Shown here: positions 40,144-50,198 of the stretch, in pieces | Layout: the number at the start of each line of letters is the position of its first letter | Numbering within the stretch: position 1 is the first letter of the stretch | Assembly: GCA_009885805.1 (NCBI GenBank) | Contig: VFJZ01000009.1 | Coordinates: forward strand, 40,748 to 104,747 | Source: Actinomycetota bacterium | GTDB taxonomy: Bacteria; Actinomycetota; Thermoleophilia; Gaiellales; F1-60-MAGs149 | Length of the DNA: 64,000 bases | Direction of reading: 5' to 3' | Made by a program: the position numbers and the translations under genes | The notes under the pieces: model-generated | The model's input: the letters and a program-made list of their open reading frames with translations, nothing else | Database searches by the model: none | What the model was told of the DNA's origin: nothing

Positions 40144-41141
40144 GCCGTCCGGCCCTCGAACACGAGCTGTGGCCGGCGCTGCGCCGCTACTGGCATCCGG
40201 TCGCCTACACGGCGGCTGTCGGCGCCGGCCCGGTGGCGGTGCAGCTGCTCGGCGAGCGGCTCGTCGTCGCTCGGCTCGGGACCGGGCTCGCCTGCTTCCG
40301 CGACCTGTGCGTCCACCGCGCGACCGCGCTGTCGCTGGGCCGCATCGAGGGGCACGAGTTGGTCTGCGCCTACCACGGCTGGCGGTACGGGGCAGACGGC
40401 GGCTGCGTCCACATCCCGGCGCTCCCGGCCGGCCGGGCGATTCCGGCCGGTGCGCGCCTCCAGCGCTTCGCCTGCGAGGAGCGCTACGGCCTCGTCTGGG
40501 TGTGCCTCGCCGCGGATCCGGTCGTCGCGATTCCCGAGTACGCGGAGTTCTCCGACCCGGCCTACCGCGCGGTCTTCGTGCCGGCGCAGCAGTGGCGCGC
40601 GAGCGCGGCCCGCGCGACCGAGAACTCCGTCGACGCCGCCCACTTCCCCTGGCTGCACGAGGGCATCCTCGGCTCGCGGGATCACCCCGAGGTGCCGGTC
40701 TTCGAGATCGAGCAGGTCGGCGAGGAGCTGCGCTACCGCTTCACCGACCTGCCGAATCCGATGCACCCGGTTGCCCACGAGCGCGTCTATCGGCTGCACC
40801 GGCCGTTCAGCATCCACCAGCGCAAGGAGCGTGCGGACGGCCAGGTGGAGGCCGTGCTGATCGCCGCCTGCCCGCGCGCCGCCGAGGAGACGACCGTGTT
40901 CCTCGTCATCTGCCGCAACTTCCACCTCACCGAGGCGGAGCTTGCGGAACGGATGGCGACCGACATCCTGATCCTGGAGCAGGACCGGCCCGTCGTCGAG
41001 AGCCAGCGGCCGGCCGAGTTGCCGCTCGATCTCGCCGCCGAACTACACCTGCGCGGGCCGGACGCCGTCGCCGTCGCCTATCGCCGCTTCATGGCCGAGG
41101 TCGGCGTCGACATCGATGCCGGCCCGGTCGCCGTCGAGTGA
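40140..41141 (+). CDS. Rieske [2Fe-2S] non-heme iron oxygenase, alpha subunit
   Basis: A 333-residue ring-hydroxylating/demethylating-type oxygenase. The Rieske cluster ligands are C57, H59, C76 and H79 (LCVHRATAL...VCAYHGWRYGADG). The mononuclear iron site is N162-x2-D165-x2-H168-x4-H173 (ENSVDAAHFPWLHEG). It is shorter than aromatic dioxygenase alpha subunits and closer to the O-/N-demethylase type. No reductase or ferredoxin gene is present in the window. It overlaps the M24 and M20 genes by 4 nt each, so the three form one unit. Confidence 0.88.
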   Translation: MSRPALEHELWPALRRYWHPVAYTAAVGAGPVAVQLLGERLVVARLGTGLACFRDLCVHRATALSLGRIEGHELVCAYHGWRYGADGGCVHIPALPAGRAIPAGARLQRFACEERYGLVWVCLAADPVVAIPEYAEFSDPAYRAVFVPAQQWRASAARATENSVDAAHFPWLHEGILGSRDHPEVPVFEIEQVGEELRYRFTDLPNPMHPVAHERVYRLHRPFSIHQRKERADGQVEAVLIAACPRAAEETTVFLVICRNFHLTEAELAERMATDILILEQDRPVVESQRPAELPLDLAAELHLRGPDAVAVAYRRFMAEVGVDIDAGPVAVE

Positions 41142-42289
41142 GCGCCTTGGACGTCGATGCCGCCGAGGTCGAGGCGATCCTCGCCGACCTGATCCGGATC
41201 CCGACCCCGAACCCCCCGGGCAACGAGGCGCCGGTCGCCGACTACCTGGCCGGGCTGCTCCAGGCCGCAGGCGTCACCTGCACGGTCGACGAGGTCGCGC
41301 CGTCACGGCCAAACCTGCACGCGCAGATCGGCCCGCCGGGCCCGCCGGCTCTGGTGCTGAACGGCCATTCCGACACGATGCCGCCCGGAGCAGGCTGGAC
41401 GACCGATCCCTACGAGCCCGTCGTGCGAGATGGCGTGCTGACGGGCCTCGGCGCCTGCGACATGAAAGCGGGACTCGCTGCGATGACGGGCGTCGCGCTC
41501 GCCCTCGCCCGCAGCGGGCGCACCTTCAGCCGGGCGCTGCGTCTCGACATCGTGGTCGACGAGGAGGCGACGGGCGCTGGCAGCCGCCGCGCCGCCAGCC
41601 ACCAGCCCCTCCCCAGCGCGGCAGTGATCGTCGAGCCGACGGCACTCGCCATCGTCGCCGTCGGCAACGGCCAGATCAACGTGGCGTATACCGTCGAGGG
41701 TCGTTCCGCGCATGGCGCGACGCCCGAACTCGGCGCGAACGCCGTTGCTGCGGCGGCCCGTGCCGTTGTCGCGCTGGAGGCGTGGGCGGCAGCTCGCAGC
41801 GCTCCGGGCCACCCGCTGGTGGGGAGCGAGAGCGTCAGTATCGGGACGATCGTCGGCGGCCTGAAGACCTCTGTCGTGCCCGATCGCTGCCGCTTCTCGG
41901 TCGACCTGCGCGTCGCCCCCGGGCGCGACCCGGACGCCGTCGCGGCCGAGGCGGACGCCGTCGTCGCGTCCGCCCTCGCAGCGCTCCCGGCGATCGCCTG
42001 GCGGCGCGAGGTCGAGATCCGTGTGCCGCCGTTCGAAACGGCCCGCGCCGCCGCCGTCCGCGTCGCGCTGGCGCGCGCCCACGCCACGGTGCACGGCGTC
42101 GAGCCGCCAGTCGTCGGCATGCGGGCGACGACCGACGCAGCCTGGTACGCCGGTGCCGGCGTCGAGACGGTTATCTACGGCGCGGGCGATCTCGCACACG
42201 CTCATCGCCCGGACGAGCACGTGGTGCTCGCCGACGTGGTGGCCGCGACCCGCGTCCTGCTCGGACTCGCGGCGGCGCTGATCACCTGA
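41138..42289 (+). CDS. M20-family deacylase (ArgE/DapE/ACY1 type)
   Basis: A 383-residue zinc hydrolase: IRIPTPNPPGNEAPVADYLAGLL, metal ligands in LVLNGHSDTMPPG and GLGACDMKAGLAAM, base/ligand Glu pair in VVDEEATGAGS, then the dimerisation domain (QINVAYTVEGRSAHGATPELG) and final His in GDLAHAHRPDE. It removes an acyl group from, or cleaves a peptide-like bond in, a small substrate. M24 and M20 enzymes coexist in ectoine degradation, but other signature genes of that pathway are not seen here. Confidence 0.88.
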   Translation: MSALDVDAAEVEAILADLIRIPTPNPPGNEAPVADYLAGLLQAAGVTCTVDEVAPSRPNLHAQIGPPGPPALVLNGHSDTMPPGAGWTTDPYEPVVRDGVLTGLGACDMKAGLAAMTGVALALARSGRTFSRALRLDIVVDEEATGAGSRRAASHQPLPSAAVIVEPTALAIVAVGNGQINVAYTVEGRSAHGATPELGANAVAAAARAVVALEAWAAARSAPGHPLVGSESVSIGTIVGGLKTSVVPDRCRFSVDLRVAPGRDPDAVAAEADAVVASALAALPAIAWRREVEIRVPPFETARAAAVRVALARAHATVHGVEPPVVGMRATTDAAWYAGAGVETVIYGAGDLAHAHRPDEHVVLADVVAATRVLLGLAAALIT

Positions 42290-42298
42290 CGCGGTCGA

Positions 42299-43078
42299 TC
42301 AGCGGTCGATCGAGACGTGCCCCTCGAACGACTCCAGCCACGGGCCGCCGCAGGCGAGGAAGCCGCCGTCGACGTAGAGCGTTTGTCCCGTCACCCACGC
42401 GGCCTCCGGCTGCAGAAAGAACCGGACGCCCACGGCGATGTCCGCCGGCGTCCCGAACCGCCGCAGCGGCGTCGTGCCGAGTTCGGCCGCGACCCAGTCG
42501 GGATTGTTGAGGACGTTGACCGCGAGCGGCGTCGCGATCGTGCCCGGGCCGACGGCATTGACCGTGATGTTGAAGCGCGCGAGCTCGTTCGCCATGTTGC
42601 GCGTCAGCAACAGCACCGCGCCCTTCGACGCCCCGTACACCGACTGCTGGGCCCAGGCCTGAACGCTCGCGGTCGAGGCGATGTTGACGATCCGTCCACC
42701 ACCGGCGTCGCGCATCCGCCGTCCCGCCTCCTGGCCGCAGAGGAAGGGGCCGCGGACGTTGACGCCCATGACCGCGTCGAAGGTCTCGGCCGTCGTGTCG
42801 AGGAAGTCGACCTCCGGCGCGATGCCGGCGACGCAGACGAGTCCCCAGGGCGGCCGGCCGTAGGCGTCGTCGATCGCGCGAAAGACGCGGATCATGTCGG
42901 TCGGGTCGGAAACGTCACCGGCGAAGTGGGTGAACCGCGGCCCGGCCTGCCCGGCGGTCTCGGCGCCGTCGTGCCAGTCGATGCCGGCGACGTCAGCGCC
43001 GTCGGCGGCGAGCCGGACGGCGACGCCCTGGCCGATCCCGCGTGATGTTCCGGTGACCACGATCAACCGTCCGTCCAT
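42299..43078 (-). CDS. SDR-family oxidoreductase
   Basis: A 259-residue SDR: LIVVTGTSRGIGQGVAVRLAADG, IDWHD after beta-2 (NAD-type Asp), Ser in IVNIASTASVQAWAQ, YGASKGAVLLLTRN and the end VTGQTLYVDGGFLACGG. An AAGGAG Shine-Dalgarno supports ATG 43078. Convergent with the M24-Rieske-M20 unit, 9 nt apart. Confidence 0.9.
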   Translation of the reverse strand: MDGRLIVVTGTSRGIGQGVAVRLAADGADVAGIDWHDGAETAGQAGPRFTHFAGDVSDPTDMIRVFRAIDDAYGRPPWGLVCVAGIAPEVDFLDTTAETFDAVMGVNVRGPFLCGQEAGRRMRDAGGGRIVNIASTASVQAWAQQSVYGASKGAVLLLTRNMANELARFNITVNAVGPGTIATPLAVNVLNNPDWVAAELGTTPLRRFGTPADIAVGVRFFLQPEAAWVTGQTLYVDGGFLACGGPWLESFEGHVSIDR

Positions 43079-43114
43079 GCCAGCTCCTTCTGCGCCGCTA
43101 CCGATCGTACGTGC

Positions 43115-43120
43115 TCTACT
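43115..43120 (+). promoter_or_regulatory. -10-like element of the NTF2-like gene (leaderless)
   Basis: TCTACT; the predicted start point is 43127, the G of the GTG. Confidence 0.32.
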
Positions 43121-43126
43121 TCCGTC

Positions 43127-43504
43127 GTGCGGACGCCGACGGAGCTCGCCATCGCCTGGCGCGACGCGCTCGTCGCCCGCGACGCACCGACCTACGGCGA
43201 CCTGTTCGCCGTCGACGCCGAGTTCATCGACGTCGAGCACCGCACGCCCGACGGAACGGCGGCACGAGCGGTGCACGGTCGCGAGGAGATCGAGCAGGTG
43301 TGCGTCGACTGGCTCGCGTCGACGCCACGCTTCCGGTACGACGTGCTCGACGTGGTCGGGGACGACGTCCGGGCCGCCAAGCGCTGGCGCTACCGCGTCG
43401 GCGCGGCGGACATCGAGGGTGTGACCTGGATCGACTGCGCCGACGGCGTGATCGTGCGCGCGCTGGTGCTGTTCGACGTCGCACCGCTCGCCACCGGCAG
43501 CTGA
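43127..43504 (+). CDS. NTF2-like / SnoaL-like small protein
   Basis: A 125-residue cone-shaped alpha+beta protein: TELAIAWRDALVARDAPTYGDLFAVDAEFIDVEHRTPDGTAARAVHGREEIEQVCVDWLASTPRFRYDVLDVVGDDVRAAKRWRYRV. The pattern (helix, LF..DA.F.D, GR..I......W, strands with W-R-Y) is that of SnoaL/ketosteroid-isomerase-like proteins. It may be an isomerase, lyase or ligand-binding protein; the catalytic residue is not certain. Probably leaderless. Confidence 0.75.
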   Translation: MRTPTELAIAWRDALVARDAPTYGDLFAVDAEFIDVEHRTPDGTAARAVHGREEIEQVCVDWLASTPRFRYDVLDVVGDDVRAAKRWRYRVGAADIEGVTWIDCADGVIVRALVLFDVAPLATGS

Positions 43505-43601
43505 CCGCGGGGAATGCCCGGGCCGCCTCGTTCGTCTAGGAGTGCAGACACATCCGCCGGGCGCCGCTGTAGCGTTCCGGCTCCCGACACGACAGGACAC
43601 C

Positions 43602-43934
43602 ATGAGCACTCTCGAGATCACCACCGCAAACTTCCAGGGCGAAGTCGTCGAATCGGACGTCCCCGTCCTCGTCGACTTCTGGGCCGAGTGGTGCGGCCCG
43701 TGCCGCCAGGTCGGTCCCATCGTCGACGAGATCTCCCGGGACTACGAGGGGCGCATCAAGGTCGCCAAACTCGACGTCGACGCCGAGCCCGGCATCGCCG
43801 GCCGCTTCGGTGTGCTCTCGATCCCGACGATCGTGCTGTTCAAGGACGGCGAGGTCGTCGAGCAGTCGGTCGGCGCGAAGCCGAAGGACCGGCTCGTCCG
43901 CGAGCTGAACCTGGAAGCGCACGCCGTCGCGTAG
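43602..43934 (+). CDS. trxA: Thioredoxin
   Basis: A 110-residue thioredoxin with the active site VDFWAEWCGPCRQVGPIVDEIS and the cis-Pro loop VLSIPTIVLFKDGE. It reduces protein disulfides with NADPH via thioredoxin reductase (not in the window). ATG 43602 has a GACAGGA-type SD 5 nt upstream; the longer upstream reading from 43542 is rejected. Confidence 0.93.
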   Translation: MSTLEITTANFQGEVVESDVPVLVDFWAEWCGPCRQVGPIVDEISRDYEGRIKVAKLDVDAEPGIAGRFGVLSIPTIVLFKDGEVVEQSVGAKPKDRLVRELNLEAHAVA

Positions 43935-43965
43935 CTCTGGCCGCCTCGCTGGCCACCCGCCGCTA

Positions 43966-43971
43966 TAGAGT
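43966..43971 (+). promoter_or_regulatory. -10 element of the GH15 gene (near-leaderless)
   Basis: TAGAGT inside TATAGAGT; the predicted start point is 3-5 nt before ATG 43981. Confidence 0.4.
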
Positions 43972-43980
43972 GAGCGGGAT

Positions 43981-45798
<1,818 letters not shown>

Positions 45799-45814
45799 TG
45801 TCCAGCCCGCGGCG

Positions 45815-46138
45815 ATGAGTTCCTCCAGCCCCGACCACGACCTCCGCGAACGCCTCCGGAGCCACGGCTACCACCTGTTCCTGCGGCCCGACCGCAGCGG
45901 CGGCTGGTACGCGGCGATCCGGAACGGCGATCCCGGCGAGGCGCGCCCCTTCGAGGCGCAAGCGGCAAGTCGGTCGGAGGCGCTGCAGCTCGCGGAGCGG
46001 TTGTTCGTGAACCACCGGCTGGCGGAGCTCGACGGCTCGATCCGTGCCTCCGGTCGGACGCCTCCCCCGTGGGTCGAGGCCGATCAGTCCGAACGGGTCG
46101 AAACCCTGCGCGCGTTCGCCTCTCACCCATCCGGGTGA
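45815..46138 (+). CDS. Small conserved hypothetical protein
   Basis: A 107-residue basic/acidic protein, MSSSSPDHDLRERLRSHGYHLFLRPDRSGGWYAAIRNGDPGEARPFEAQAASRSEALQLAERLFVNHRLAELDGS. No domain is recognised. It has the look of a small alpha/beta protein (a strand WYAAI and a long helix SRSEALQLAERLF), reminiscent of HicB-like/DUF dsRBD-like folds, but the similarity is too weak to name. TAATGT at 45796-45801 would start transcription about 7 nt before ATG 45815. Confidence 0.6.
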   Translation: MSSSSPDHDLRERLRSHGYHLFLRPDRSGGWYAAIRNGDPGEARPFEAQAASRSEALQLAERLFVNHRLAELDGSIRASGRTPPPWVEADQSERVETLRAFASHPSG

Positions 46139-46174
46139 GGCCGCTGCCGGTGCGGCCGGTCGATATCAGGACCG

Positions 46175-46999
46175 GTGGCACCTCCCCCGCGAACCAGCGA
46201 ACGTCCCGGCCGCGTCCTCGTCTGCGAGGACGACGTCGGCGTCCGCACGCTCCTGTCCGAGACCCTGTCGGGCGCAGGGCTCGAGGTCGAGGTCACGGCC
46301 GACGGCCGCGAGGGCCTCGAGCGGGCGACGTCGTGGGCCCCTGACGCGATCGTCGTCGACTGGCTGATGCCGGGCCTCGACGGCATCTCCCTGTGCGTTG
46401 CCGCGCGGGAGCATCCCGGACTCGCCCTTGCGCACATCGTCGTCGTCACCGGCCGGCATGAGCCCGAGTACGCGCAGATGGCGACCGACGCGGGTGCCGA
46501 CGCCGTGATCACGAAGCCGTTCGATGCCGACCAGCTCACCGAGGGGGTCCGCGCCGGGATCAGCCGGTCGCGTTCCGCGCGCGGTGTCGTCGGGAGATCC
46601 CGGACGGATGCGGCCACCGGGCTGCGCGACGAGCGCTGCCTGCACGAGGATCTCGAACGGCTGCTCGCGCTGGCCGACACGCTGTCGCTCCAGATCGCGG
46701 TCGCCGGCTGCGTCGTGCGTGACGCTCCGGGCGCGACCGTCGAGGCGCTGGCCGGCTCCCTCGCCGGCGTGCTCGGGCCGGCCGACGCTCTCTATCGGGT
46801 GGCGTTCGCTGACCTCTCGTTCGTTGTCGTCGCTCCCGACGCTGATCAGCCCGCACTGCTCGGAGCGGCGATCGAGATGGCGGCGCAGGCGACGGGTGCG
46901 GCAGACGTCCGGGTCGCGGCGACCCTCGTCAAGGGCGGCCGTTCCGCCGATGTCCTGCGCGTGCTCCAGGACCGACTGACCCGGCCGGCCGCTGCCTGA
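46175..46999 (+). CDS. Response regulator with degenerate GGDEF-like output domain
   Basis: A 274-residue protein. The receiver domain spans residues about 12-130 (RVLVCEDDVGVRTLLSETL, phospho-acceptor D62 in IVVDWLMPG, KPF Lys). The C-terminal half starts TDAATGLRDERCLHEDLERLLALAD, matching the D-x-L-T-G-L-x-N-R opening of GGDEF domains, but where GGDEF should be it reads YRVAFADLSFVVVAP. It is therefore probably catalytically dead and may bind nucleotide or a partner instead. GTG 46175 has a weak GATATC -10 just upstream. Confidence 0.75.
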   Translation: MAPPPRTSERPGRVLVCEDDVGVRTLLSETLSGAGLEVEVTADGREGLERATSWAPDAIVVDWLMPGLDGISLCVAAREHPGLALAHIVVVTGRHEPEYAQMATDAGADAVITKPFDADQLTEGVRAGISRSRSARGVVGRSRTDAATGLRDERCLHEDLERLLALADTLSLQIAVAGCVVRDAPGATVEALAGSLAGVLGPADALYRVAFADLSFVVVAPDADQPALLGAAIEMAAQATGAADVRVAATLVKGGRSADVLRVLQDRLTRPAAA

Positions 47000-47000
47000 G

Positions 47001-49364
47001 GTGCGACGAGCTGCCGCCCTCCTCAGCGCGGTCGCGGCCGCCCTGTGCCTCGCCCCGATTGCCAGCGCCAGCGTCCGCGCCGTGACGGTCGAGGGCGTCG
47101 TGCAGCTGATGCACGCCGACGCGCGAGTCGCCGGTGCGCCACCGACGCGCTTCCTCGCCCTGCGTACGACGACCGGTCTCCTGACGCTGCGCGTGGGGCG
47201 GGGCGTCTCCGTGCGCCCCGGGACGTGGATGCGCCTGACCGGTCAGCGCCGGGGCACGACACTCCGCGTGACCGCGGCCCGCCGCTCGGCGCCGCGCTCG
47301 CCGCGCGCCCGCAGACTCGCGGCCACCACGCGGTTCGCGGCCGCGCCGGCCGCGCCGAACCTCGCCGTCGTGGCGTTCAACTTCACCGATCGCACCACGC
47401 AGCCCTGGACGATCCCGACCATCACGAGCACCGTCTTCGGCGGCAATGGCTCGGTGAAGAACTACTTCGCGGAGCAGTCGTTCGGCAAGACGAACCTGAC
47501 CGGCTCGGTGCTCGGCTGGTACACCATCCCGAGCACGTCGACGACCTGCGACTTCAGCACCTGGGGGGCGTTGGCGGATGCGCAGGCGGGCGCGGCGCTG
47601 AGCGGGTTCAGTCACGTGATGTACCTGTTCCCGGACGTCCCAGCCTGCGCCTGGTCGGGCCTCGGGATGCTGCCCGGCCCGTACACCTGGGTGAACGGCG
47701 CGCTTGGCCTGTACGTGATGGCGCACGAGCTCGGTCACAACTTCGGCGCGCATCACTCGAACGCGTACGACTGCACCAGCTCGGGCACCCGTGTGTCGCT
47801 GTCCGGGACCTGCACGTCGTTCGAGTACGGCGATCCCTTTTCGGTGATGGGGACGGGATGGTCGCGACAGTTCGCGACCTTCCACAAGGGTGAGCTCGGC
47901 TGGCTGGCCGGCACCTCGACGCACACCGTGACCGCCTCCGGGACGTACACGATCGCGCCGGCGGCCGCGACGACCGGCGCCGTGCAGCTGCTCCGCATCG
48001 CCCGCGCCGGAGCTGCGCTGTACGTCGATGTCCGACGGCCGTTCGGGACCTGGTTCGACAACTTCGCCCCCACCGACGAGGGCGTCGGCGGCGTGATGAT
48101 CCGCCGCGGACCGTTCGCCTTCAACGCCACGCAGCCGGCGCTGATCGACGCCACGCCCTCGACGCCCACCTTTGCCGATGCCCCGCTCGATCCGGGTCAG
48201 ACACTGACCGACCCGGTCACCGGCATCACGATCACGACCGTCTCGGTCGATGCCTCCGGCGCCGTCGTCGACGTCGTCATCCCGGGCTCGGGCGTCGCAC
48301 CGTCGGCCCCGGCCGGCGTGATCGCGACGCCGGCGGCTGGCGGTGTCGACGTCGGCTGGGGCGCGGCGACCGACGACGGCACCGTCGTCTCGTACCGGGT
48401 GCTGCGAAACGGCGTCCAGATCGCGAACCCCGCGGGTCTGACGTACCACGACACCCCCGGTAACGGCGTCTTCACCTACAGCGTGTCGGCCGTCGACGAT
48501 GGTGGCCTGGTCGGGCCCATCGCCGTCGCGTCGCCGGTCTCGATCGGCGACGTCACACCGCCGACGGCGCCGTCGGGTCTCGCCGCCGTCGTCTCGCCCG
48601 GCGCGGTGACGCTGAACTGGAACGCGGCCACCGATGCCGTGGGCGTCACCCAGTACCGCGTCTTCCGCGGCGGCATCCAGATCGCCGCGCAGACGCTGAC
48701 GACGTACCGCGATACCGGAGCGGCCGCGGGCCTGCAGCACACGTACACGGTGCGCGCGGTCGACGCCGCCGGGAACGTCTCGGTCGCCTCGGCGCCGGCG
48801 GTGGCCCTCGTCCCCGACGACGTACCGCCGGGCGCGGTCACCGGGCTCGAGATCGTGGTCTCCGCGAGCCCGTGGGGCGCCGAGCTGACGTGGGCGGCGG
48901 CGACCGATGACGTTGCCGTCACGGGCTACCGCGTGTACCGCGACGCCGGCCTGATCGCAACGGCCACGGAAACGGCGTACACCGACATCGAGATGCCGCT
49001 TGCCGACCTCGTCGTCTACGCCGTCGCGGCGATCGATTCCGCCGGGCAGGAGGGCCCCCGCACCCGCCTCGCGGTCGCGCCACCGACCGGCGACCAGATT
49101 GCGCCGAAACGGCCCGCCCGCCTGCGCGCGACGGCGCTGCCGCGCCGCCGAGTACGTCTCGTCTGGCCGACCGCGACCGACAACGTCGTCGTCACCCGCT
49201 ACGAGATCCTGGTCGGCGCGCGGGTTGTTGGACGGACGGCTGGAACGACTCTGACGGTGCGGCTGACTGGCCCGCGTGGCCGGCGGGTCGCGATCGGCGT
49301 CCGCGCCGTTGACGGAGCGGGGAACCGCTCCGGCGTCGTGCGCACCCACGTGCGCCTGCGCTGA
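47001..49364 (+). CDS. Secreted M11 (gametolysin)-like metalloprotease with FnIII-like repeats
   Basis: A 787-residue exported protein. Signal peptide RRAAALLSAVAAALCLAPIASA (about 1-24), then a beta-rich pre-domain. The zinc metalloprotease domain carries MAHELGHNFGAHHSNAYDC (HExxHxxGxxH, residues about 241-251) and a probable Met-turn SVMGTGWSR. A jelly-roll-like region follows, then four fibronectin-type-III-like repeats of about 90 residues (repeat mark: T-x-P-x-A-P-x-G-L...W-x-A-A-T-D...Y-R-V/L-x-R-x-G), the last ending RVAIGVRAVDGAGNRSG. It probably degrades extracellular protein or wall glycoprotein. GTG 47001 lies 1 nt after the upstream stop. Confidence 0.83.
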   Translation: MRRAAALLSAVAAALCLAPIASASVRAVTVEGVVQLMHADARVAGAPPTRFLALRTTTGLLTLRVGRGVSVRPGTWMRLTGQRRGTTLRVTAARRSAPRSPRARRLAATTRFAAAPAAPNLAVVAFNFTDRTTQPWTIPTITSTVFGGNGSVKNYFAEQSFGKTNLTGSVLGWYTIPSTSTTCDFSTWGALADAQAGAALSGFSHVMYLFPDVPACAWSGLGMLPGPYTWVNGALGLYVMAHELGHNFGAHHSNAYDCTSSGTRVSLSGTCTSFEYGDPFSVMGTGWSRQFATFHKGELGWLAGTSTHTVTASGTYTIAPAAATTGAVQLLRIARAGAALYVDVRRPFGTWFDNFAPTDEGVGGVMIRRGPFAFNATQPALIDATPSTPTFADAPLDPGQTLTDPVTGITITTVSVDASGAVVDVVIPGSGVAPSAPAGVIATPAAGGVDVGWGAATDDGTVVSYRVLRNGVQIANPAGLTYHDTPGNGVFTYSVSAVDDGGLVGPIAVASPVSIGDVTPPTAPSGLAAVVSPGAVTLNWNAATDAVGVTQYRVFRGGIQIAAQTLTTYRDTGAAAGLQHTYTVRAVDAAGNVSVASAPAVALVPDDVPPGAVTGLEIVVSASPWGAELTWAAATDDVAVTGYRVYRDAGLIATATETAYTDIEMPLADLVVYAVAAIDSAGQEGPRTRLAVAPPTGDQIAPKRPARLRATALPRRRVRLVWPTATDNVVVTRYEILVGARVVGRTAGTTLTVRLTGPRGRRVAIGVRAVDGAGNRSGVVRTHVRLR

Positions 49365-49370
49365 GGGCCG

Positions 49371-49376
49371 TAAGCT
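49371..49376 (+). promoter_or_regulatory. -10 element of the PfkB kinase gene (leaderless)
   Basis: TAAGCT; 6 nt later the predicted first base is 49383, the A of an ATC codon that begins the conserved N-terminus. Confidence 0.42.
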
Positions 49377-49382
49377 CCGCCG

Positions 49383-50189
49383 ATCAGCCGGATCGCCGTC
49401 ATCGGGCACGTCGAGTGGGTCACGTTCGCAGCCGGGAGCGTGCCGGCGACCGGCGAGATCGCGCTTCTGGCCGAGCCGTTCACGGCTGCCGCCGGCGCGG
49501 GTGCCGTCTGCGCCGTCGCGCTCGCGCGGGCGGGCGCCGCCGTCACGCTGCTGACCGCGCTCGGCAACGATGGCGCGGCCGACGAGGCCGAGCGGTTCCT
49601 CGTCGTGGAGGGCATCGACGTCCGGGCCGCGCGGCGGGAGCAGGCGCAGACCGGTGCGCTGACGGTGATCGGCGCGGACGGCGAGCGGACGATCATGGTC
49701 GTTGGCGCCAACCTCCACCCGGAGATCGGCGACGACCTCGGCTGGGACGACCTCGCGGGCTTCGACGCCGTGTACTTCACGGGCCACGATCCCGCGACCC
49801 TCGTGGCAGCGCGGGCCGCGCCGCGCCTGGTGACGACGGCGCGGCGGCTCGGCTCCCTCGAGGCGTCCGGCGTCCGCGCGGATGTCCTCGTCGGTTCGGC
49901 GGTCGATCCGGGCGAGACGGTGCCCGGCGATGCCGTCGGCCGGCTCGCCGACGCCGTCGTCGAGACCCTCGGCGCAGGGGGTGGGAGCTGGCGGCGCGCT
50001 GATGGCGCCTCGGGCAGGTGGCGGGCCCTCGATCCGGGTGCTCCGCTCCGCGATACCTACGGGGCCGGGGATTCCTTTCAGGCGGGCCTGACGCTCGGTC
50101 TCGCCCAGGGTCATGAACTGCCGGCGGCGATCCTGCTCGGTGCCCGGCTCGGTGCCGCCGCCGTGACGAGGCGCGGCCCGTACGGTTAG
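49383..50189 (+). CDS. PfkB-family carbohydrate kinase, probable ATC start
   Basis: A 268-residue sugar/nucleoside kinase. The C-terminal signature is LRDTYGAGDSFQAGLTLGLAQG (DTxGAGD, catalytic Asp). The family N-terminus SRIAVIGHVEWVTFAAGSVPATGEI is encoded immediately after ATC at 49383, with a TAA stop four codons upstream and no ATG, GTG, TTG or CTG between. The first ordinary start, GTG 49440, would delete the first beta strand that forms the Rossmann-like core. Thus initiation is either at AUC on a leaderless mRNA, or the start codon is mutated or misread. The sugar substrate is unknown. Confidence 0.72.
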   Translation: MSRIAVIGHVEWVTFAAGSVPATGEIALLAEPFTAAAGAGAVCAVALARAGAAVTLLTALGNDGAADEAERFLVVEGIDVRAARREQAQTGALTVIGADGERTIMVVGANLHPEIGDDLGWDDLAGFDAVYFTGHDPATLVAARAAPRLVTTARRLGSLEASGVRADVLVGSAVDPGETVPGDAVGRLADAVVETLGAGGGSWRRADGASGRWRALDPGAPLRDTYGAGDSFQAGLTLGLAQGHELPAAILLGARLGAAAVTRRGPYG

Positions 50190-50192
50190 GGT
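50187..50192 (+). promoter_or_regulatory. -10 element of the M29 aminopeptidase gene (leaderless)
   Basis: TAGGGT overlapping the kinase stop; the predicted start point is exactly the A of ATG 50199. Confidence 0.5.
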
Positions 50193-50198
50193 TGGTGG

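Noticed and set aside
38980..42289. Assignment of the M24/M20 pair as ectoine hydrolase and deacetylase
   Set aside because: The families fit, but the other ectoine-degradation genes (such as the transaminase and Asp-semialdehyde steps) and the usual regulator are absent, so only a hydrolase/deacylase call is made.
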